In this document: in pieces, positions 28,619 to 31,134 of the stretch | Numbering within the stretch: the stretch's first letter is position 1 | Layout: each line of letters opens with the position of its first letter | NCBI GenBank assembly: GCA_904419105.1 | Contig: CAJFQR010000004.1 | Location: forward strand, 1 to 31,134 | Origin: Candidatus Avimicrobium faecavium | Lineage (GTDB): Bacteria > Bacillota > Clostridia > Oscillospirales > Ruminococcaceae | Direction: 5' to 3' | Length of the DNA stretch: 31,134 nt | Notes under the pieces: generated by a model | The model's input: only the letters and a program-made list of their open reading frames with translations | What the model was told of the DNA's origin: nothing | Databases searched by the model: none | Made by a program: the position numbers and the translations under genes

Positions 28619-31134
28619 ATACTTTTTCAGATATTGCCCGGTATAGGACTCCGGGCAGGTGGCGACCTCCTCCGGCGTACCGGTGACAAGTACCTGTCCG
28701 CCCCGGTCACCTCCCTCCGGGCCAAGGTCGATGATATGGTCAGCCACCTTGATGATATCCAGGTTGTGCTCAATGACCACAATGGTATTGCCGGCGTCCA
28801 CCAACCGGTCGAGCACCTTGATGAGCATGTGTACATCGGCGGTGTGCAGACCGGTGCTGGGCTCGTCGAGGACATAGATGGTGCGTCCGGTGGGCCGGCG
28901 GCTGAGCTCAGTGGCCAGCTTGACCCGCTGGGCCTCACCGCCGGAAAGGGTGGTGGCCGGCTGCCCGAGCTTGACATAGCCCAGGCCCACATCGTAGAGG
29001 GTCTGGAGCTTACGGCGGATCTTCTGATGGTTTTCAAAGAAACCAAGGGCCTCCTCCACAGTCATCTCCAGCACCTCGTAGATGTTTTTGCCCTTGTATT
29101 TGACCTCCAGCGTCTCCCGGTTGTAGCGCTTGCCCTTGCAGACCTCGCAGGGGACATAGATATCCGGCAGAAAGTGCATCTCGATCTGGATAATGCCATC
29201 GCCGTCACAGGCCTCACAGCGGCCTCCCTTGACATTGAAGGAGAAACGGGAGGCACTGTAGCCGCGGACCTTGGCGTCGTTGGTCTGAGCAAAAACCTCC
29301 CGGATGTCGGTAAAGACGCCGGTGTAGGTGGCCGGATTGGAACGCGGAGTGCGCCCGATGGGCGACTGGTCGATGTTGATGATCTTGTCCAGCTCCTCGA
29401 CGCCGAGGATATCCTTGTGCTTGCCGGGACGGGTCTTTGCGCCGTTGAGCTGGGCAGCCAGTGACTTGTAAAGGATCTCGTTGACCAGCGAGCTTTTTCC
29501 CGAACCGGACACACCGGTGACCACATTGAAGCAGCCCAGCGGGATGGTGACATCGATATTCTTGAGGTTGTTCTCCTGGGCGCCGCGGATGGTCAGGCTC
29601 TTGCCGTTGCCGGGACGGCGCTCCTTGGGGACTTCAATCCTTTTGACACCGGACAGGTACTGACCGGTGATCGACACCGGGCAGGCGACGATGTCTTCCA
29701 CACTGCCGCAGGCCACCACCTCGCCGCCGTGGACACCAGCGCCGGGACCGATATCGACGATGTAGTCGGCGGCGCGGATGGTGTCCTCATCGTGCTCGAC
29801 GACGATGACAGTGTTGCCCTGATCCCGCAGCCGCTGCAGCGTGGCGATCAACCGGTCGTTGTCCCGCTGATGCAGGCCGATACTCGGCTCGTCAAGGATG
29901 TAGAGCACCCCCATCAGCGACGAACCGATCTGGGTGGCAAGGCGGATGCGCTGGCTCTCACCGCCGGAGAGGGTCACCGCCGACCGCGCCAGTGTAAGGT
30001 AATCCAGACCGACATTGACGAGGAAGCCCAGCCTGTTTTTGATCTCCTTGAGCACCTGGCCGGCAATCATCTGCTCCCGGTCGGTGAGCTGCAGCTCGTT
30101 GATGAACCGCAGTTCCTCCCCCACCGGCAGCTGGCAGAACTCATAGATGTTCAACCCGCCGACGGTGACCGCCAGGGCCTCCTTTTTCAGGCGGGCGCCA
30201 TGGCAGTCCGGACACTCAATGCTGCTCATCCAGCCGGTGATCTCCTCCCGCACCCAGTTGCTGCTGGTCTCCCGAAAGCGCCGCTCAAGGTTGTTGACGA
30301 TGCCTTCAAAGTCGGTGTTGTAGGCGCCCTTCATCGTGCCGGTCTCCCGGCGGATGGAGATCTTCTCGCCGCCATTTCCGTAGAGCAGGATATCGATCGC
30401 CTTTTTCGGCAGGTCTTTGAACGGCGTATCCAGTGAAAAGCCGTAGTGCTCGGCCAGACCCTCATAGTACATCTGGGCCAGGCCGCCCTCGGCATAATAC
30501 CAGCCGCTGGCCTTGATGGCCCCCTGGCGGATGGACAGCTCCTTGTTGGGAACCACCAGGTCGGGGTCGATCTTCATAAAGGTACCCAGGCCGGTACACT
30601 TGGGACAGGCGCCGGCCGGGTTGTTGAAGGAGAACATCCGCGGGGTGAGCTCTTCAATGCTGACCCCATGGTCGACACAGGCATACTGGGAGGAGAAGGT
30701 GATATCCTCCCCGCCGACCACATTGACCACGGCAACGCTGCCGGTGAGGTCGATGGCCGTCTCCAGCGAATCAGCCAGCCGGTGACGGATATCCTCCCGG
30801 ACCACCAGCCGGTCGACGACGATCTCGATGGTGTGCTTCTTATTTTTCTCGAGCTTGATCTCCTCGGTGAGATCGTAGAGATTGCCGTCCACCCGCACCC
30901 GGACATAGCCGCTGCGCCGTGCCGCCTCAAACTCCTTGGCGTGTTCGCCTTTGCGCTGACGCACCACCGGCGCGAGCACCTGGATCCTGGTGCCCTCCGG
31001 CAGCGCAAGCACCTGGTCCACCATCTGGTCCACCGTCTGCTGCTCGATCACCTTGCCGCAGATGGGACAGTGCGGGATACCGATGCGCGCATAGAGCAGA
31101 CGCAGATAGTCGTAGATCTCGGTGACGGTACCGA
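28613..31134 (-). CDS. uvrA: Excinuclease ABC subunit A, 5' end beyond the window
   Basis: About 839 C-terminal residues of the nucleotide-excision-repair damage sensor; roughly the first 95, including the first Walker A, lie past the right edge (the frame is open to 31132). Visible in order: RLLYARIGIPHCPICG, QTVDQMVDQVL, the first zinc region (CVDHG ... GACPKCTGLG), CPDCHGARLKKEA, signature LSGGESQRIRLATQIG, ILDEPSIGLHQRDN, the second Walker A GVSGSGKSSLVNEIL, the second zinc module CEACDGDG ... CEVCKGKRYN, signature LSGGEAQRVKLATEL and LDEPSTGLH. In the first zinc region the second Cys is replaced by His. UvrB is not in the window. It is upstream of the rubredoxin gene. Confidence 0.97.
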   Translation of the reverse strand, partial: GTVTEIYDYLRLLYARIGIPHCPICGKVIEQQTVDQMVDQVLALPEGTRIQVLAPVVRQRKGEHAKEFEAARRSGYVRVRVDGNLYDLTEEIKLEKNKKHTIEIVVDRLVVREDIRHRLADSLETAIDLTGSVAVVNVVGGEDITFSSQYACVDHGVSIEELTPRMFSFNNPAGACPKCTGLGTFMKIDPDLVVPNKELSIRQGAIKASGWYYAEGGLAQMYYEGLAEHYGFSLDTPFKDLPKKAIDILLYGNGGEKISIRRETGTMKGAYNTDFEGIVNNLERRFRETSSNWVREEITGWMSSIECPDCHGARLKKEALAVTVGGLNIYEFCQLPVGEELRFINELQLTDREQMIAGQVLKEIKNRLGFLVNVGLDYLTLARSAVTLSGGESQRIRLATQIGSSLMGVLYILDEPSIGLHQRDNDRLIATLQRLRDQGNTVIVVEHDEDTIRAADYIVDIGPGAGVHGGEVVACGSVEDIVACPVSITGQYLSGVKRIEVPKERRPGNGKSLTIRGAQENNLKNIDVTIPLGCFNVVTGVSGSGKSSLVNEILYKSLAAQLNGAKTRPGKHKDILGVEELDKIINIDQSPIGRTPRSNPATYTGVFTDIREVFAQTNDAKVRGYSASRFSFNVKGGRCEACDGDGIIQIEMHFLPDIYVPCEVCKGKRYNRETLEVKYKGKNIYEVLEMTVEEALGFFENHQKIRRKLQTLYDVGLGYVKLGQPATTLSGGEAQRVKLATELSRRPTGRTIYVLDEPSTGLHTADVHMLIKVLDRLVDAGNTIVVIEHNLDIIKVADHIIDLGPEGGDRGGQVLVTGTPEEVATCPESYTGQYLKKYL

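Noticed and set aside
1..31134. CRISPR arrays, tRNA/rRNA genes, insertion sequences, prophage or integration sites
   Set aside because: I saw no regularly spaced repeats, cloverleaf sequences, transposase motifs or flanking direct repeats; codon use and GC content look uniform apart from the AT-rich gap near 11830-11960.

Overview
The window is a gene-dense, high-GC chromosomal segment from a low-copy, Gram-positive-type genome, most likely a spore-forming member of the Clostridia (Oscillospirales/Ruminococcaceae-like; I cannot name the genus). The reasons are a PolC-type replicative polymerase, the pyrH-frr-uppS-cdsA-dxr-rseP-ispG-polC gene order, AAGGAGG ribosome-binding sites, spore-type peptidoglycan enzymes and a rubredoxin, which suggests an anaerobe. 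I see no tRNA, rRNA, CRISPR array, insertion sequence or prophage, and no gene-free stretch longer than about 290 bp.

Layout. (1) 1-3300: a D-2-hydroxyacid dehydrogenase (+) with a clear promoter and leader hairpin converges on a minus-strand unit of two tandem duplicated CxxC redoxins followed by (S)-ureidoglycine aminohydrolase (allE-like). (2) 3300-8420: a minus-strand pair for cell-wall cleavage, a GHL10-type lipoprotein glycosidase followed by a 1172-residue protein that joins a degenerate GHL10-like domain, an AMIN-like domain, an Amidase_3 domain and two Ig-like domains. (3) 8690-13010: a small zinc-ribbon protein (+), a P-type calcium-type ATPase (-), deoC (-) and a DUF1622 membrane protein (-). 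(4) 13160-17390: spore-type peptidoglycan genes (+), namely a coat-like hypothetical protein, a SpoIID-like protein with three peptidoglycan-binding domains and no export signal, and a SleL/YaaH-like LysM-GH18 enzyme, with a GNAT acetyltransferase on the other strand between them. A sigma-E-like promoter lies before the first gene. (5) 17450-28125: the large minus-strand housekeeping operon pyrH-frr-uppS-cdsA-dxr-rseP-ispG-polC, with a good promoter before pyrH and a strong hairpin after polC. (6) 28347-31134: rubredoxin and the 3' nine-tenths of uvrA (-), which runs off the right edge.

How the genes fit together. The housekeeping operon combines pyrimidine nucleotide supply, ribosome recycling, isoprenoid precursor synthesis (Dxr, IspG), use of those precursors for the undecaprenyl carrier (UppS), phospholipid activation (CdsA), membrane proteolysis and replication. 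Its translation depends on GTG and TTG starts and on two 4-base stop/start overlaps. The most interesting theme is peptidoglycan without stem peptides. The amidase fusion would create peptide-free glycans, GHL10 enzymes such as DigH are known to cut them, SpoIID-family enzymes also prefer them, and SleL cuts cortex fragments. The SpoIID-like protein and its partner look like a mother-cell spore module of unassigned function. This is the best candidate for something undescribed, but that reading is inference from motifs only.
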